A stretch of 64,000 nucleotides of DNA from Arthrobacter rhizosphaerae (GCF_023062595.1 NZ_JALLAN010000001.1:372001-436000); one strand, 5' to 3'; shown: positions 39,142 through 48,711, counted from the stretch's first letter. Program-made: numbers and translations. The notes: generated by a model not told the origin, from the letters alone.

Positions 39142-40821
39142 CTAGTGGGTGAGGCTCCGTTGTTCCTCTGCAGTCTCTACAGCTTCGTGCTCCCCGTGGT
39201 GGCCATGGGCGGCTTCAAGCTCTCCAGGTGTGGCCGGAGCGACGCGGTCCTCAAAGAACAGCTTGGAAAGGGCAGCACGGCGCTTCTCTTTCCTGGTCAC
39301 GATTCCGTGTTCGTTGGGAACGGCCGGAAGCGGCGCAGGCGATTCGAAACCGACCAGCTTGTAGCGCTTGTAGTCGTCCAGCGGAGCGTGGACCTCAATG
39401 AACTCACCGTGGGGCAGACGTACAATACGTCCTGTCTCGCGGCCATGGAGGGCGATCTCACGGTCCTTGCGCTGAAGGGCCAGTGCGACACGCTTGGTGA
39501 CGATGAACGCCAGGACAGGGCCGATGAAGAACAGTGCACGGAGCCAGTAGGTGACGTCGTTCAGGGACACGTTGAAGTGTGTCGCAATGAGGTCGGAACC
39601 AGCTGCCGCCCACATGACGCAGTACCACGTGAAGCCTGCCATGCCGATTGCGGTACGCGTGGGAGCGTTCCTCGGACGGTCAAGAACGTGGTGTTCGCGG
39701 TTGTCCTTGGTGATCCAACGTTCGATCCACGGGTACATGAACATGACCGTGAAGAGAATGCCCGCAGGAACCAGTGCCGGCAGGAGCACATTGAGTGTCA
39801 GGACATAGCCGAAGATCACGTACTCGAAGTGGAAGTCGCCGATGACGCCCGGCATCAGACGGAGCGCGCCGTCAACGAAGCCGATGTACCAGTCAGGCTG
39901 GGTGCCTGCGGATACAGGGGAGGGGTCGTAGGGGCCGTAGTTCCAGATCGGGTTGATCGTGAAGAAGGCTGCCATCAGTGCGATAACACCGAACACGATG
40001 AAGAAGAACCCGCCGGCCTTCGCTGCATAGACAGGACCCAGGGGGTAGCCGACGACGTTTCCGTCATTGCGGCCGGGACCGGGGTACTGCGTGTGCTTGT
40101 GGACAACCACCATAAAGAGGTGCAGCACAATCATGAGCAGGATCAGGGCCGGGACCAACAGAATGTGCAGCATGTAGAGCCGGCCGATAATGACCGTGCC
40201 CGGGAACTCGCCGCCGAAGAGGAAGAACGAGATGTACGTTCCGATGACCGGAATCGACTTGATGACACCGTCGATGATGCGCAGGCCGTTGCCGGAAAGG
40301 AGGTCATCGGGAAGGGAGTAACCGGTGAAACCGGCGGCCATGGCGAGGATCAGCAGGACTCCGCCGACAACCCAGTTGAGTTCACGGGGTTTACGGAAGG
40401 CACCGGTGAAGAACACACGCAACATGTGAACCGCAATCGAGGCTACGAACAGCAGGGCGGCCCAGTGGTGTACCTGGCGCATGAACAAACCGCCACGGAC
40501 GTCAAAGGAAATGTCCAGTGACGAGCTGTACGCGACTGACATCTCAACGTTCTGCAGCCCGGTGAAGGAGCCATCGTAATGGGTCTCCGCCATGGAGGGG
40601 TCGAAGAAGAACGTGAGGAACGTGCCCGACAAAAGAAGGATGACGAAGGAGTACAAGGCGACTTCGCCGAACATGAAGGACCAGTGGTCCGGAAATACCT
40701 TGCGGCCAAATTCCCGGAGGATGCCCGAGCCGCCAACGCGCTCGTCTACAAAGTCCGTGATCCGGCCGACTTTTGTTTTAGCGACGTAGGCGGGGGCTTC
40801 AGCTCTTGATGCTGCGCTCAT
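39142..40821 (-). CDS. qcrB: Cytochrome bc1 complex cytochrome b subunit
   Basis: About 559 residues, the actinobacterial long form of cytochrome b, with eight or more helices. It oxidises menaquinol and carries two b hemes; His ligands lie in the HHWAALLFVASIAVHMLRVF and VLHLFMVVVHKHTQYPG regions. The starts at 40821, 40827 and 40830 are close together; 40821 gives the usual MSAASRAEAPAYV. It overlaps the end of qcrA by 23 bases. Last gene of ctaE-qcrC-qcrA-qcrB. Confidence 0.96.
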   Translation of the reverse strand: MSAASRAEAPAYVAKTKVGRITDFVDERVGGSGILREFGRKVFPDHWSFMFGEVALYSFVILLLSGTFLTFFFDPSMAETHYDGSFTGLQNVEMSVAYSSSLDISFDVRGGLFMRQVHHWAALLFVASIAVHMLRVFFTGAFRKPRELNWVVGGVLLILAMAAGFTGYSLPDDLLSGNGLRIIDGVIKSIPVIGTYISFFLFGGEFPGTVIIGRLYMLHILLVPALILLMIVLHLFMVVVHKHTQYPGPGRNDGNVVGYPLGPVYAAKAGGFFFIVFGVIALMAAFFTINPIWNYGPYDPSPVSAGTQPDWYIGFVDGALRLMPGVIGDFHFEYVIFGYVLTLNVLLPALVPAGILFTVMFMYPWIERWITKDNREHHVLDRPRNAPTRTAIGMAGFTWYCVMWAAAGSDLIATHFNVSLNDVTYWLRALFFIGPVLAFIVTKRVALALQRKDREIALHGRETGRIVRLPHGEFIEVHAPLDDYKRYKLVGFESPAPLPAVPNEHGIVTRKEKRRAALSKLFFEDRVAPATPGELEAAHGHHGEHEAVETAEEQRSLTH

Positions 40822-41875
40822 GCTCATCACGCTCCCAGTAACTCGGTCCTACAGGTTCGTTGAAGTCGCTCGTAGCGACGAGGTAGCCCTCGTCGTCAAC
40901 TGCAATAGGCAGTTGGGGGAGAGGACGGCTGGCCGGGCCAAAGATAACCTTGCATTCCTTCGTCAGGTCAAAGGTCGACTGGTGGCACGGGCACAGCAGA
41001 TGGTGCGTCTGCTGCTCATAAAGGGCAACAGGGCACCCGACGTGGGTGCAGATCTTGGAGTAGGCAACGATTCCGTTGTATCCCCAGTCTTCGCGTCCCG
41101 GTGAGGGATTCAGGGATTCAGGATCCAGGCGCATCAACAGAACGACGGCTTTGGCCTTCTCGTTCAGTTTGCCTTCGTGGAGTTCGTTGAGGCCCTCTGG
41201 AATGACGTGGAAGGCCGAACCGATGGTGACGTCCGAAGCCTTGATCGGGGTTCCGTCAGGGTCGCGGGTGAGGCGCTTGAGCTTGCCGTCCTCGGGTGCC
41301 CACATGGTGTGGGCCAAGGCCTTGTCAGGCCGGGGACCGAGGTCACCGAAGATGGCGATCGCGGGCAGGGGTGCCAAGGCGACAGCGCCAAGGAGGGTGT
41401 TGCGAATGAGCGGCCGGCGCTTGATGCCGGTTTCCTCGACAATGTCGTCGACGATGCGCACAGCGGCCTGGCGGTCCTCCTCGTAGCGGACAGCATGCCG
41501 CTCTTCGGATACCTCGTGGTCCGGCATAAGGGCCTTGGCCCAGTGCACAATGCCGGTGCCGATGCCAAGCATGGCAAAGGCTGTACCGAGCCCCAGCAGG
41601 GCGTTCTGCAGCCGGATGGTCGCGATGGTGGCACCGGAGCCTTCCCCCAAGTCAATGAGGAAATACGCCAGTATGAAGGTCGCTGTGCCAACGACCGAAA
41701 GGCCAAACAGAAAGGCTACCTGCCGTTCTGCTCGTTTTGCGGCCCGCGGGTCCGTGTCAGCCAGGCGCAAACGATGCGGAGGAAGCCCAGGATCCTGGAA
41801 CTTCTCCACCTCATTCTGACCAGCCGTAGCTACGGTGCCCGAGTGGTTCGGACTGCCGTCACTATGGTTGCCCAT
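40799..41875 (-). CDS. qcrA: Cytochrome bc1 complex Rieske iron-sulfur subunit
   Basis: A 358-residue subunit with the [2Fe-2S] site CTHVGC...CPCHQS. The N-terminus has three helices (FLFGLSVVGTATFILAYFLI, ALLGLGTAFAMLGIGTGIVH and a third near residue 170), a feature of actinobacterial QcrA. ATG at 41875 (MGNHSDGSPNH) has GAGG six bases upstream; the ATG at 41887 is possible. It moves electrons from menaquinol to QcrC. In the middle of the qcrCAB operon. Confidence 0.96.
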   Translation of the reverse strand: MGNHSDGSPNHSGTVATAGQNEVEKFQDPGLPPHRLRLADTDPRAAKRAERQVAFLFGLSVVGTATFILAYFLIDLGEGSGATIATIRLQNALLGLGTAFAMLGIGTGIVHWAKALMPDHEVSEERHAVRYEEDRQAAVRIVDDIVEETGIKRRPLIRNTLLGAVALAPLPAIAIFGDLGPRPDKALAHTMWAPEDGKLKRLTRDPDGTPIKASDVTIGSAFHVIPEGLNELHEGKLNEKAKAVVLLMRLDPESLNPSPGREDWGYNGIVAYSKICTHVGCPVALYEQQTHHLLCPCHQSTFDLTKECKVIFGPASRPLPQLPIAVDDEGYLVATSDFNEPVGPSYWERDEHERSIKS

Positions 41876-41974
41876 GATTCGCCTCATCCTTCTCTCGTCT
41901 CGGTCGGTGCCGAGTTAGTTTTCAATTCCTATCCGCCTGATCGGCGGAGATTCTTACGTTGTCCGGAGCGGCAG

Positions 41975-42763
41975 CTATGACGTCCGGGAGGTTAGCCAGA
42001 TGGTGAAGGCAATGATGACGCCGAGACCGGCGATCCAGACAAACAGACCTTCAGCAACCGGGCCCAAAGCCCCGAGATCTGCTCCACCCGGCGAGCCGTT
42101 GGTTTCGATCTGCTTCAGGTAGGTGATGATGTCGCGCTTGCCCTCGGGGGAGATGTTCGCATCGTTGAACACAGGCATGTTCTGCGGACCCGTGGCCATG
42201 GCCTCGTAGATGTGCTGTCCGGAAACTCCAGCAAGAGGCGGTGCGTACTTGCCCCTGGTCAAGGCACCACCGGCAGCGGCAGCGTTGTGGCACATGGCAC
42301 AGTTGACGCGGAACAGCTCTCCGCCTTCAGCTGCATTGCCCTTCTCGTCCAGAAGCCCGGCTTCGGGGATGGACGGGCCGGGGCCGAGACTGGCAACGTA
42401 GGCCGCGAGCTGGCGGGTCTGTTCTTCGTTGAACTGAACCGGCTTTTCCTGCGCCTGCGGGCCGTTCATCTGCATCGGCATGCGGCCGGTGCCTACCTGG
42501 AAGTCGACGGAAGCAGCGCCAACACCTACCAGGGAAGGGCCATCCTGCGTTCCACTTGCACCCATGCCGTGGCAGGTTGCACAGTTAGCGGCGAAAAGCT
42601 TTCCGCCTTCTTCTGTATCGTGCTCGGTGAAGTTTGTGGTCGAAGCCTTGGCCTGGTTCATGGTGGTGGCAACGGCGTACAGCCCACCCGTGACCAGGAG
42701 GCCCATCAACAGCAATGCTATTGCGGCCAGTGGGTGACGTCGCTTCTGCGAGAGTGCCTTCAC
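41975..42763 (-). CDS. qcrC: Cytochrome bc1 complex diheme cytochrome c subunit
   Basis: A 262-residue protein with an N-terminal anchor (AAIALLLMGLLVTGGLYAVA) and two heme c motifs, CATCH and CAMCH, each in a cytochrome c domain. A C-terminal helix follows (FVWIAGLGVIIAFTIWLTSR). In actinobacteria the second heme domain replaces soluble cytochrome c and passes electrons directly to CtaC. GTG at 42763 follows AAGGAACC. The open frame to 42889 is inside ctaE and rejected. Confidence 0.96.
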   Translation of the reverse strand: MKALSQKRRHPLAAIALLLMGLLVTGGLYAVATTMNQAKASTTNFTEHDTEEGGKLFAANCATCHGMGASGTQDGPSLVGVGAASVDFQVGTGRMPMQMNGPQAQEKPVQFNEEQTRQLAAYVASLGPGPSIPEAGLLDEKGNAAEGGELFRVNCAMCHNAAAAGGALTRGKYAPPLAGVSGQHIYEAMATGPQNMPVFNDANISPEGKRDIITYLKQIETNGSPGGADLGALGPVAEGLFVWIAGLGVIIAFTIWLTSRTS

Positions 42764-42849
42764 GTGGTGGTTCCTTTTTTCGATGGTGCGCCGGCTCCGG
42801 GAGCCGCTTCTTGAAATTCTGCCTCTTGTAGAAAAAGAGTCAAGTCGGG

Positions 42850-43488
42850 CTACTTCAGCACGTAGATGACCATGAACAGGCCAATCCACACGACGTCGAC
42901 GAAGTGCCAGTAGTACGAGGTGACAATTGCCGACGTTGCCTCAAAGTGCCCGAACTTTTTCGCGGCAAAGGAACGTCCCATGATGAAGAGGAAGGCAATG
43001 AGTCCGCCAATGACGTGCAGGCCGTGGAAGCCGGTGGTCATATAGAAGGCTGAACCGTAGGCATTGGAAGAGAGCGATACGTGCTCCGAGACCAACATCG
43101 CGTATTCAGTGGCCTGCCCGGCAACGAAGAACGCACCCATAAGGAACGTCAGAGTAAACCACTCGTTCATTCCCCAGCGGGTGAACTGCAAAGCTCCGCC
43201 GCTTCGGCGCGGTTGCAGACGCTCAGCAGCGAACACCCCCATCTGGCAGGTAAACGAACTCGCCACAAGGACGATGGTGTTCACCAGGGCAAACGGGAAG
43301 TTGAGCTTGGCAGTCTCCTCGGCCCACATCCCTCCGGATGTGGAACGCAAGGTGAAGTACATGGCAAAGAGGCCGGCGAAGAACATCAGCTCACTGGACA
43401 GCCAGACCACGGTTCCTACGGAAACCATATTCGGGCGGTTGAGCGTCGGGTGCGCCGGGGTACTGGGGGCATGGGTCGCAGCAGTCAC
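42850..43488 (-). CDS. ctaE: Cytochrome c oxidase subunit III
   Basis: A 212-residue, five-helix subunit. Signatures: [20 protein letters not shown] near the start, [20 protein letters not shown] and [20 protein letters not shown] at the end. The start is GTG at 43488; the upstream open frame to 43629 is not coding-like. No ribosome site precedes it, but a -10-like box lies six bases upstream, suggesting a leaderless transcript. First gene of ctaE-qcrCAB. Confidence 0.95.
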   Translation of the reverse strand: MTAATHAPSTPAHPTLNRPNMVSVGTVVWLSSELMFFAGLFAMYFTLRSTSGGMWAEETAKLNFPFALVNTIVLVASSFTCQMGVFAAERLQPRRSGGALQFTRWGMNEWFTLTFLMGAFFVAGQATEYAMLVSEHVSLSSNAYGSAFYMTTGFHGLHVIGGLIAFLFIMGRSFAAKKFGHFEATSAIVTSYYWHFVDVVWIGLFMVIYVLK

Positions 43489-43494
43489 ATAGAC

Positions 43495-43500
43495 ATTATG
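43495..43500 (-). promoter_or_regulatory. Candidate leaderless promoter of ctaE-qcrCAB
   Basis: On the minus strand CATAAT is followed by six bases (GTCTAT) and then the GTG start. This spacing places the transcription start at the first base of the start codon. No ribosome site is present. Leaderless mRNAs are common in actinobacteria. Confidence 0.5.
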
Positions 43501-43635
43501 TCTGCAAAAGTTCCTCCTGCCCAACGCAAACCGGGTTTTCAGGGGACTTTTTCTACAAAGACGCGAATTCGCGCGAAAAAGTTCCCGACTGCGTTCACAT
43601 TGGTCTGGCAGCATTCGCCTCGATAGCATCAGGAG

Positions 43636-44694
43636 GTGACTTCACAGGTATCTGCGCAGCCGCCCGCCAACACATGGCCGCGGCTCATCTCGGCACTGAT
43701 CCATCGCACGGACCTCACGGCAGAAGATACCGAGTGGGCCATGGGCAACATCATGTCGGGGGAAGCGACCCCTGCACAGATCGCCGGTTTTCTTGTGGCG
43801 CTCCGGGCCAAGGGCGAAACCGTCGATGAACTGACCGGCCTGGTGAAGGCCATGGTGGCTCACGCGAACCCCATCAGCATCTCGGGGGAGAAGCTGGACA
43901 TCGTGGGCACAGGCGGAGATCAGCTGAACACCATCAACATCTCCACTATGGCTGCCCTTGTGGCGGCTGGGGCCGGTGCCCGGGTGGTTAAGCACGGCAA
44001 CCGAGCGGCTTCATCTTCCTCCGGGTCCGCTGACGTGCTGGAAGCACTCGGAGTGCGTTTGGATCTGGCCATCGACAGAGTCGCCCGGAATGCTGAAGAG
44101 GCGGGGATCACCTTCTGCTTCGCCCAGGTGTTCCATCCCTCATTCCGCCACACCGCTGTTCCCCGCCGGGAACTTGCCATACCCACGGCATTCAATTTCC
44201 TTGGTCCGCTGACCAACCCCGCCAAAGTCCAGGCGTCAGCCGTGGGCGTCGCCCACGCGCGGATGGCACCGCTGGTAGCCGGTGTGCTGGCGCGCAGGGG
44301 CAGCCGCGGACTGGTATTTCGTGGCGACGACGGACTGGATGAGCTGAGCACCACCGGGCCGTCCACTGTCTGGGAAATCCGGAACGGTCAGGTGGAGCAG
44401 GAAACCTTTGATCCCCGGGAACTCGGTATCCGTCCGGCGACGATGGAGGAACTGCGTGGCGGAGACGCCCAAGCCAATGCCGCCGTCGTGCGTCAGGTTC
44501 TGTCAGGCACCAAAGGACCGGCACGGGACGCCGTCCTGCTGAACGCCGCGGCTGGACTGGTGGCTTTTGACCTCGCTGCCGAAGGGCCCTTGATGCTGAG
44601 GATGAGTGCAGCACTGCTTAAAGCAGAGGACGCCGTCGATTCCGGTGCGGCTGCCGCAGTGTTGGATCGCTGGGTTGCCCTCAGCCAGGGCTAA
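43636..44694 (+). CDS. trpD: Anthranilate phosphoribosyltransferase
   Basis: A 352-residue enzyme of tryptophan synthesis that joins anthranilate to PRPP. The PRPP-binding segment is [20 protein letters not shown], then [20 protein letters not shown], and [20 protein letters not shown] completes the signature. GTG at 43636 directly follows AGGAG, which is too close to act as a normal ribosome site. A TAGCAT box lies six bases upstream, so leaderless expression is possible. It is divergent from ctaE and apart from other trp genes. Confidence 0.95.
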   Translation: MTSQVSAQPPANTWPRLISALIHRTDLTAEDTEWAMGNIMSGEATPAQIAGFLVALRAKGETVDELTGLVKAMVAHANPISISGEKLDIVGTGGDQLNTINISTMAALVAAGAGARVVKHGNRAASSSSGSADVLEALGVRLDLAIDRVARNAEEAGITFCFAQVFHPSFRHTAVPRRELAIPTAFNFLGPLTNPAKVQASAVGVAHARMAPLVAGVLARRGSRGLVFRGDDGLDELSTTGPSTVWEIRNGQVEQETFDPRELGIRPATMEELRGGDAQANAAVVRQVLSGTKGPARDAVLLNAAAGLVAFDLAAEGPLMLRMSAALLKAEDAVDSGAAAAVLDRWVALSQG

Positions 44695-44697
44695 GTC

Positions 44698-44979
44698 CTA
44701 CTGCTCGAATCCCAACGAAAAGGCGGCGTCGAGGTCGTGTTGAGAGTAGGCGCGGAAAGCCATGTGGGTTGTCGTGTGCACAACGGCCGGGACCTTGGAA
44801 AGCTTGTCGGCAATGACGTCTGCAAGTTCCTCGTGGCGTGAAACGCGGGCAACCGCGATGAGGTCCCACTCGCCGGTAACCGAATAAACCTCGCTGATGC
44901 CCGGGATCGAGGAGATTTCCTCCGCCGTTTCCGGGATGCGTGAGGCGTCTGTTTTGATCAGGACAAAAGCGGTGATCAC
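44698..44979 (-). CDS. Stand-alone Lrp/AsnC ligand-binding domain protein
   Basis: A 93-residue protein made only of the RAM domain (MITAFVLIKTDASRIPETAE to FRAYSQHDLDAAFSLGFEQ), with no DNA-binding helix-turn-helix. RAM domains bind amino acids and form ring-shaped oligomers. Such single-domain proteins are conserved beside trpD in related genomes and may modulate full-length Lrp proteins. It converges on trpD with a three-base gap. Confidence 0.88.
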   Translation of the reverse strand: MITAFVLIKTDASRIPETAEEISSIPGISEVYSVTGEWDLIAVARVSRHEELADVIADKLSKVPAVVHTTTHMAFRAYSQHDLDAAFSLGFEQ

Positions 44980-45046
44980 TGCGAACCCTTCCGGATCGGT
45001 TGTGCCATTGCCGTTCGGGCAGGCCCTTGAATCTGTGTTGCCCAGC

Positions 45047-45475
45047 CTAGTGCATCTGCCTCTGGCGGGCGCGGAGGCGTATGTAGGCCGTTACTGCAAA
45101 ACGGTGGCCGAGGAGGAAGACACCGAGGGTCACCAAGGCGACGATGATGAATGTCACCACCACCGTCTGATTAGTCAGGGCCCTCAGCAGCATTCCGATG
45201 GCGACGGTGCCGAGCCACACGCCCACTCCAGCGGGCCATGGCGAAAAGGGCGCCTTCCAGGCGAGCATCATCAGCCACATTATTGCTGCGCCGGCAAGGA
45301 AGGGCCAGGCTGTGAGCAGGACACCGGAGATAACGTCGCCCCGCTCGTGAGCCTCCCGGCCGAGGGCTGCGAAGACGAGAATAAGCAGGGCATCTGCGGC
45401 GGCGGCCCCGATGACAGTCGCGGCAGAGACCTTGGCGGCTGTAGTCGGGACAGAAGGCCGGTGAGGGGAAGTCAT
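45047..45475 (-). CDS. DUF3054 membrane protein
   Basis: A 142-residue protein with four helices (AATVIGAAAADALLILVFAA, LLTAWPFLAGAAIMWLMMLA, GVGVWLGTVAIGMLLRALT and VTFIIVALVTLGVFLLGHRF). The motif ALTNQTVVVTFIIVA is typical of DUF3054. ATG at 45475 is preferred; it has no ribosome site but a TAGTGT box seven bases upstream, again suggesting a leaderless start. ATG at 45493 is possible. Function unknown. Confidence 0.78.
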   Translation of the reverse strand: MTSPHRPSVPTTAAKVSAATVIGAAAADALLILVFAALGREAHERGDVISGVLLTAWPFLAGAAIMWLMMLAWKAPFSPWPAGVGVWLGTVAIGMLLRALTNQTVVVTFIIVALVTLGVFLLGHRFAVTAYIRLRARQRQMH

Positions 45476-45525
45476 AAGATCAACACTAGGCATGAATCCG
45501 CCACAATCACGCCTTGGAGGAAGAA

Positions 45526-45897
45526 GTGCACCTGCTGCAAGTCGCGCAAAAGGCCAATGACCTGAATCGCGCAGCCTCTTTCTATTCGGAACTGCTGGGT
45601 ACCCAGCCCACCGGGCTTTTTGACCCTCCGGGTCTTTTGTTCTTCGATTTGGAAGGCGTCCGGCTTCTTTTGGATCGGGGCGCGCCGTCGTCACTTATCT
45701 ATCTCGCTGTGCAGGATGTCCGGGCTGATATTGAACGGCTTCGGGACAGAGGCGTCGAAGTCGTCAGCGAACCGCGTGTGATTTTCAGCCACGCCGACGC
45801 ACAGTTGGGGCCAGCAGGAACCCAGGAATGGATGGCTTTTATCAGGGACAGTGAAGGCAACACGGTAGGGCTGGTCAGCCAACTGCCGCTGGACTAG
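45526..45897 (+). CDS. VOC-family protein (glyoxalase-like)
   Basis: A 123-residue single vicinal-oxygen-chelate domain: LLQVAQKANDLNRAASFYSE near the start and the metal/substrate-strand GNTVGLVSQLP at the end. It resembles methylmalonyl-CoA epimerase-like and lactoylglutathione-lyase-like proteins, but key residues are too variable to name a reaction. GTG at 45526 has GGAGG five bases upstream and is preferred to TTG at 45514. Confidence 0.8.
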   Translation: MHLLQVAQKANDLNRAASFYSELLGTQPTGLFDPPGLLFFDLEGVRLLLDRGAPSSLIYLAVQDVRADIERLRDRGVEVVSEPRVIFSHADAQLGPAGTQEWMAFIRDSEGNTVGLVSQLPLD

Positions 45898-45985
45898 GCT
45901 CTGGTCACACGCACTGGGCTTCCGGGTTCTTGCGTATGCCCTCTGAATGGCGTCTGCGGAGACCTACAGTGATGGGAAATTAATC

Positions 45986-46459
45986 GTGAAAAAAATCACA
46001 ACATGCCTTTGGTTTGACGGCCGGGCCGAGGAAGCAGCCGAGCTCTACACGTCAATATTCGAAGATTCCAGGATTTTGGAAGTCGCCCGATATGGAGAGG
46101 CTGGCCCTGGGACACCCGGGGAGGCGATGACCGTGCAGTTCGAGTTGGGAGACCGGGAGTTCACGGCCCTGAACGGCGGCCCCGGCTTCACTTTCAATGA
46201 AGCCATCTCCTTTATGGTCCCCTGTGCCAATCAGTCAGAAGTGGACAGATACTGGGACAGCCTTTCCGACGGCGGTGAAGAAAGCCAGTGCGGGTGGCTG
46301 AAAGACCGGTTCGGAGTGTCCTGGCAGATCATTCCAGACAGGCTGGGCGAGTTGCTGGGCGGATCGGATCCTGAGGGAGCCCAACGGGCAATGCAGGCCA
46401 TGCTCGGGATGCAGAAGCTCGACATTGCGGCATTGGAGAAAGCTTACGAAGGAACCTGA
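45986..46459 (+). CDS. VOC-family protein (PhnB/3-demethylubiquinone-methyltransferase-like fold)
   Basis: A 157-residue protein: KKITTCLWFDGRAEEAAELY, EFTALNGGPGFTFNEAISFM, QCGWLKDRFGVSWQIIPDRL. These are signatures of the PhnB-like branch of the VOC superfamily, often misnamed 3-demethylubiquinone-9 3-methyltransferase. Actinobacteria of this type use menaquinone, so that name does not imply a role. GTG at 45986 has GGGAA upstream; ATG at 45947 is in frame but lacks a ribosome site. Confidence 0.8.
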   Translation: MKKITTCLWFDGRAEEAAELYTSIFEDSRILEVARYGEAGPGTPGEAMTVQFELGDREFTALNGGPGFTFNEAISFMVPCANQSEVDRYWDSLSDGGEESQCGWLKDRFGVSWQIIPDRLGELLGGSDPEGAQRAMQAMLGMQKLDIAALEKAYEGT

Positions 46460-46522
46460 GCTGAGCCACCCAGCCGCAACCTAGCCCACCCGCAGGGAAG
46501 CAAGTCGCCGCCCGGCGGGGTA

Positions 46523-47926
46523 CTAGCCCGCCAGCCCCGCAAGAACAAAGATGGCGGAGGCGATGGCGAATCCCATCACGCCGATCAGCGTTTCCATCAC
46601 GGTCCACGTAGCCAGCGTCGTCTTCACGTCCATTCCAAAGAACCGCCCCACGAGCCAGAAGCCTGAATCATTGACGTGGGAGACCACCACCGAGCCGGCG
46701 GCGACAGCGATGACGAGCGCTGCGACCTGCATTCCGTTCAACCCTGCGGCAGCCACGGCCGGGGCGATCAAGCCTGCGGTGGTGGTCAAGGCCACGGTGG
46801 CGGATCCTTGGGCGATGCGGAGGATGGCGGAAATAAGGAAACCTGCCACGATGAGCGGGATTCCGATATTCCCAAGCACGCCGGCGAGAGCGGAGCCAAT
46901 GCCTGATGCCCGGAGCACACCTCCGAACATGCCGCCGGCACCTGTGATGAGGATCACTGAACAGACTGGCCCCAGAGAGGACTCGAGCAGCTTTTCAAGG
47001 TCGCCGCCATGAGTTCCGCGCCTTGCCCCGAGAACGAAGAGTGCCACCAGTACTGCGATCAGCAACGCCACCGGAGTTTCCCCCAACGTGCGGAGGAGCT
47101 GGAACCAGTACTCGTTCTTGACGGACTCAGCGAACACGCCGGAGGACGCGAGGGTGCTGAGGCCGGTGTTGACGAAAATCAGCAGGAGCGGGAGCAGCAG
47201 CAAGCCAATGATGGTTCGGAATCGGGGCGGATTCGCTTCGGCGGCCGCAGAGGCATGTCCCAGCAGTTCCGGCACGGGGAGGACCAGGCGCTTGCCGGTC
47301 CAGAGCCCGTAAAGGTAGGCCGTCACATACCAGGTGGGGATTGCTGCGATGAGGCCGGCAATCATCACCAGGCCAACATTTGCTTCGAAGAAGGCGGAGG
47401 CGGAGACCGGGCCGGGATGCGGTGGCAGGAAGATGTGCATCACGGAGAACGCTCCTGCGGCCGGCAGGCCATAGCGCAGGACGCCACCGCCAAGACGATG
47501 CGCGACCGCGAAGACCACCGGCAACATCACCACCAGTCCGGCATCAAAGAAGATGGGGAAGCCGAAGATCAGCGACGCCAGCCCCAGGGCGAACGGCGCC
47601 CGCTTTTCGCCAAAGATCCCGATCAGGTAATCGGCGAGGACCTTGGCCCCGCCACTGGTCTCGACAATGCGTCCCAGCATGGCCCCCAGCCCGACGAGCA
47701 GCGCCACCGTTCCGAGCGTGGTGCCGAAGCCGTTGATCAGCACTGGAACAACCTGGTTCGTGGGTATGCCTGTGGCAAAGGCCGTTGCAAGGCTCACCAC
47801 GATGAGGGCGATGAGCGCGTGCATCCGGAGCCTGATGATGAGGAACAGCAGGACACCGATTGCCGCGGCCGCGATCAACAGCAGCGGAACCGCGCCGAGC
47901 GTTTGGGTCCATCCTTCGATGGTCAT
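46523..47926 (-). CDS. gntP: Gluconate:H+ symporter (GntP family)
   Basis: A 467-residue transporter with 12 or more hydrophobic segments. Motifs such as FGFPIFFDAGLVVMLPVVFA, FLPPHPGPVSASAFFEANVG and VSHVNDSGFWLVGRFFGMDV are typical of GntP. It imports gluconate or a related sugar acid. The ATG at 47926 overlaps the gntK stop (ATGA), so the pair is translationally coupled. Regulated by the divergent GntR protein at 48712. Confidence 0.92.
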   Translation of the reverse strand: MTIEGWTQTLGAVPLLLIAAAAIGVLLFLIIRLRMHALIALIVVSLATAFATGIPTNQVVPVLINGFGTTLGTVALLVGLGAMLGRIVETSGGAKVLADYLIGIFGEKRAPFALGLASLIFGFPIFFDAGLVVMLPVVFAVAHRLGGGVLRYGLPAAGAFSVMHIFLPPHPGPVSASAFFEANVGLVMIAGLIAAIPTWYVTAYLYGLWTGKRLVLPVPELLGHASAAAEANPPRFRTIIGLLLLPLLLIFVNTGLSTLASSGVFAESVKNEYWFQLLRTLGETPVALLIAVLVALFVLGARRGTHGGDLEKLLESSLGPVCSVILITGAGGMFGGVLRASGIGSALAGVLGNIGIPLIVAGFLISAILRIAQGSATVALTTTAGLIAPAVAAAGLNGMQVAALVIAVAAGSVVVSHVNDSGFWLVGRFFGMDVKTTLATWTVMETLIGVMGFAIASAIFVLAGLAG

Positions 47927-48513
47927 GATTCTCCTTTGAGACAGTTCGGGGAAAGGGAGCTGATTGCAGGGGTGGGGGTGCTGGCTTCTGCATCACGGAG
48001 GCGGAGAGCGGTTATGACAGTTTGAACGAGCTGCGCCGGGGGGCTCGCGATATCCAACTGCATGCTCCCGGCTGCCAGCTCCGACGTGTCCAGAGGCTCC
48101 AGTGCTGCCAGTTGGCTGGGCAGCAGGGTGGTAGGCATGAAGTGGCCTTCCCGTCCGCGCATGCGTTCGGCCAGAAGGGACGCATCGCCGTCGAGGTGGA
48201 TGAAGACGACACGGCCGTGCGCTTCGGACAAGAGGCGACGGTAGCTTCGCTTCAGGGCGGAGCAGGTCAACACTGTGCTGTCGCCGCCTTCGGCTTTGGC
48301 GGTCATCCAATCCCGGATGCCAACCAGCCACGGCCAGCGGTCAGCGTCCTCCAAGGGGACGCCCTGACTCATTTTGCTGATGTTCGACGGCGGGTGGAAT
48401 TCGTCCGCTTCTGCCTGGGCCCAGCCAAGGGCTTCGCCAAGAGCTTCCGCGATCGTGGACTTGCCGGCACCGGCAACACCCATAACCACAAGGTGGGTAG
48501 GAGGACACTTCAT
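47923..48513 (-). CDS. gntK: Gluconokinase
   Basis: A 196-residue kinase that makes 6-phosphogluconate for the pentose phosphate pathway. P-loop: LVVMGVAGAGKSTIAEALGE; EADEFHPPSNISKMSQGVPL and DRWPWL are also GntK signatures. ATG at 48513 follows GGAGATC; the open frame to 48627 is ignored. The C-terminal ~20 residues exceed the usual length. It precedes gntP. Confidence 0.93.
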   Translation of the reverse strand: MKCPPTHLVVMGVAGAGKSTIAEALGEALGWAQAEADEFHPPSNISKMSQGVPLEDADRWPWLVGIRDWMTAKAEGGDSTVLTCSALKRSYRRLLSEAHGRVVFIHLDGDASLLAERMRGREGHFMPTTLLPSQLAALEPLDTSELAAGSMQLDIASPPAQLVQTVITALRLRDAEASTPTPAISSLSPNCLKGES

Positions 48514-48629
48514 TGTTTTGATCTCCGTAGAAGACGACGCTGGCTTTTGTTTTGAAGCTCGCAGCCCAAGACTGCTCGGAAATAAGATAGCACCATTGAA
48601 GGCGATAAGTAGTATCTTTTGTAACACAG

Positions 48630-48644
48630 GTCATACCTTATGAC
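48630..48644. promoter_or_regulatory. Candidate GntR operator in the gnt divergent region
   Basis: GTCATA - CCT - TATGAC is a perfect 6-bp inverted repeat with a three-base spacer, 117 bp before gntK and 68 bp before the GntR-family gene. The size and form fit operators of FadR/GntR regulators. Confidence 0.6.
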
Positions 48645-48711
48645 TGGCGGTCGGGTATTCTAGGGAGTGCTGTTTCTGTCTGGCAGATCCAGTACACAAG
48701 AGAGGACTGCC

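Noticed and set aside
39061-40521. 486-codon open frame on the plus strand
   Set aside because: Antisense to qcrB; composition is His/Asp/Glu-rich shadow sequence and it starts inside a terminator stem.
47009-48025. 338-codon open frame on the plus strand
   Set aside because: Antisense to gntP; highly charged shadow translation without a ribosome site.
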